IMG/VR virus record: IMGVR_UViG_3300046530_000143
Span: 1 to 38,173 of that record
Strand: one strand, 5' to 3'
From: a virus
DNA length: 38,173 nucleotides
Every line of letters begins with the position of its first letter. Positions within the stretch are counted from its first letter, which is position 1. This document shows positions 37,287 through 38,173 of this stretch, piece by piece. The position numbers were made by a program, and so were the translations under genes. Below the pieces are notes generated by a model, which ran no database searches, was not told where the DNA came from, and saw nothing but the letters and a program-made list of their open reading frames with translations.

Positions 37287-37442
37287 GTGGCCGCAGTAAA
37301 AACGTATGTTTTCAAGCTCAAGGCTGGCAATGGGTCAGGCATGAGCAACGTCCTGCAAAATGGTGTGGATCAGCGTGAGGCCGAGCGTAAGATTTTGCAG
37401 AAATATCCGGGCGCGACGATTCTTGATGTGCGCCAGCAGTAA
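37287..37442 (+). CDS. Small hypothetical protein (51 residues)
   Basis: It starts with GTG and AAGGAGA 6 bases upstream. The sequence begins MAAVKTYVFKLKAGNG and ends AERKILQKYPGATILDVRQQ: a strand, a helix and a final strand. The KYPxAxIxD ending matches the 53-residue protein at 37605, so the two may be paralogues. A CCCAGC/GCTGGG stem follows the stop at 37447-37464 with no U-tract. Confidence 0.65.
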   Translation: MAAVKTYVFKLKAGNGSGMSNVLQNGVDQREAERKILQKYPGATILDVRQQ

Positions 37443-37604
37443 AAAGCCCAGCTTCTGCGCTGGGGTCTGTGCTACTGCAACTGTGAGGGCGCTGTGAGTC
37501 ACAGTGGTACAAGCAGCCTCGCTTCTACAGGCAGGCATGTGGACAGATGAAGTGGGTGCATAGCCGTTGAGGCTACGCCATATATGGTTTTCAGGGAGGT
37601 TTGC

Positions 37605-37766
37605 ATGTCAACAAATTATCAGGCGCAGTACAAGTCTTCGGCTACACAGCAATGGCAGACGAAAACCTATGGATCAGAAATGGGGTGCATGCAGGAGCTC
37701 GCGCGCCTTCGAGACAAATATCCATTCGCGCGCGTCATTGATCCTCAAGGCCGTGTCGTAAGTTGA
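37605..37766 (+). CDS. Small hypothetical protein (53 residues)
   Basis: GGGAGG lies 7 bases before the ATG. The sequence begins MSTNYQAQYKSSATQQWQTK and ends LRDKYPFARVIDPQGRVVS. The fold pattern strand-helix-strand and the KYPxAxxxD motif resemble the 51-residue protein 160 bases upstream. The family name is unknown. Both genes are separate, each with its own good ribosome binding site. Confidence 0.65.
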   Translation: MSTNYQAQYKSSATQQWQTKTYGSEMGCMQELARLRDKYPFARVIDPQGRVVS

Positions 37767-37863
37767 TCTAACCCCCCTCAGGACAGGCGTCGTAAGTGTG
37801 CGATCCAGACTGACGGGCACGCCTCTCAGTTGCCGGCGCGATTTCTCGATCTGGTCGACTTTC

Positions 37864-37986
37864 ATGTCGACCAGTACGAAGGACTGCGCAAATCACCCAT
37901 TGCCGTATCTAAATGGTAAGGAGTGCGCGCGCATCGCTCATCAGCTCGCCGTTGAAGCAAGCCAGATGAAATCGGGGCGCCAATGA
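37864..37986 (+). CDS. Possible small protein (40 residues)
   Basis: The sequence begins MSTSTKDCANHPLPYLNGKE and ends QLAVEASQMKSGRQ. The protein looks real (C-terminal helix CARIAHQLAVEASQM), but no ribosome binding site is clear. The ATG lies in the loop of a 9-bp hairpin (37851-37874). A GTG at 37798 would give 62 residues. Confidence is low. Confidence 0.35.
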   Translation: MSTSTKDCANHPLPYLNGKECARIAHQLAVEASQMKSGRQ

Positions 37987-38013
37987 GCATCACTCGCAAC
38001 GCTATCCCGCACC

Positions 38014-38173
38014 TCAACCCTTCGCCACACTGAACCCCGAAAACAGGCTGGTCGCCGGTTGATGATCGCCCTCGTTGCGGTACTGGCCAAACTTGGCGTA
38101 TGAGTCGCTACTGTGGGTGTCGAACATCGTAGAGATGCCTTTCTTGTCGAACACGTTCTCGCCGTTCTTCGTG
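38014..38173 (-). CDS. C-terminus of an unidentified protein (5' beyond window)
   Basis: The minus-strand frame is open from the window edge to TGA at 38014 and gives 52 residues, including NGENVFDKKGISTMFDTHSS, FGQYRNEGDHQPATSLFSGF and a final SVAKG. It seems to be the end of a larger protein. The style recalls C-termini of large type VI secretion lipase effectors (DUF3274), but this is a weak guess from memory. The bases here may belong to the host chromosome rather than to a mobile element. Confidence 0.55.
   Translation of the reverse strand, partial: TKNGENVFDKKGISTMFDTHSSDSYAKFGQYRNEGDHQPATSLFSGFSVAKG

Overview
The window is most likely Pseudomonas DNA (fluorescens/syringae-like): GC-rich, Pseudomonas-style tRNA 3' ends, an SOS box of CTGT-N8-ACAG form, and a tail-fibre N-terminus (MARQNIELGTAPSGVGGDTP) of a type I associate with Pseudomonas phages. 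Nearly all of it is mobile DNA. Identifications come from reading the sequence and from memory of protein families; no search was run.

Region 1 (1-25442) is the right part of a lambda-like siphophage prophage. It runs P22-type coat protein, head completion and neck genes, tail terminator, tail tube, a tail-assembly-chaperone pair joined by a programmed -1 frameshift, tape measure, and tail proteins M, L and K. A 5.3-kb block of accessory genes (about 9.5-14.75 kb) then separates K from I. It holds an IrrE-type peptidase plus membrane protein, a small secreted peptide, two diverging Arc-like regulators, Rha-like and KilA-N proteins and a lipoprotein. Tail proteins I and J, fibre genes, and a lysis cassette (SleB-like hydrolase, Rz with nested Rz1) follow. 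The right end carries a toxin-antitoxin-like pair, a SRAP/YedK protein and two small genes facing it across a LexA box.

Region 2 (25392-36057) is a degraded island between two 51-bp direct repeats with one mismatch. The repeats are the 3' half of a tRNA-Pro(GGG) gene, so this looks like tandem integration at one tRNA. Only the integrase C-terminus survives. Phage early genes lie on the minus strand: a DUF7694-like gene fused to integrase debris, an ASCH-like protein, a Lar-like protein, a dcm pseudogene and a PAPS-reductase-like protein. AT-richer cargo genes are interspersed, mainly on the plus strand: membrane protein, DUF4145 protein, a conserved unknown, an IrrE-type peptidase paired with a PIN-like protein, and a HEPN-like protein. 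This cargo has the look of a defence or toxin-antitoxin collection. A 3' fragment of tRNA-Thr(UGU) inside the island marks an older junction.

Region 3 (36058-38173) starts with a terminator and another pair of 11-bp-spaced direct repeats, so it may be a third element. It holds small genes (one DUF6434-like) and the 3' end of an unidentified minus-strand gene at the window edge.

Most notable: the frameshift site with its stem-loop; the tRNA-Pro att array with 11-bp-phased repeats; the IrrE/PIN-like gene pair; and a toxin-antitoxin promoter with a perfect palindrome between -35 and -10.
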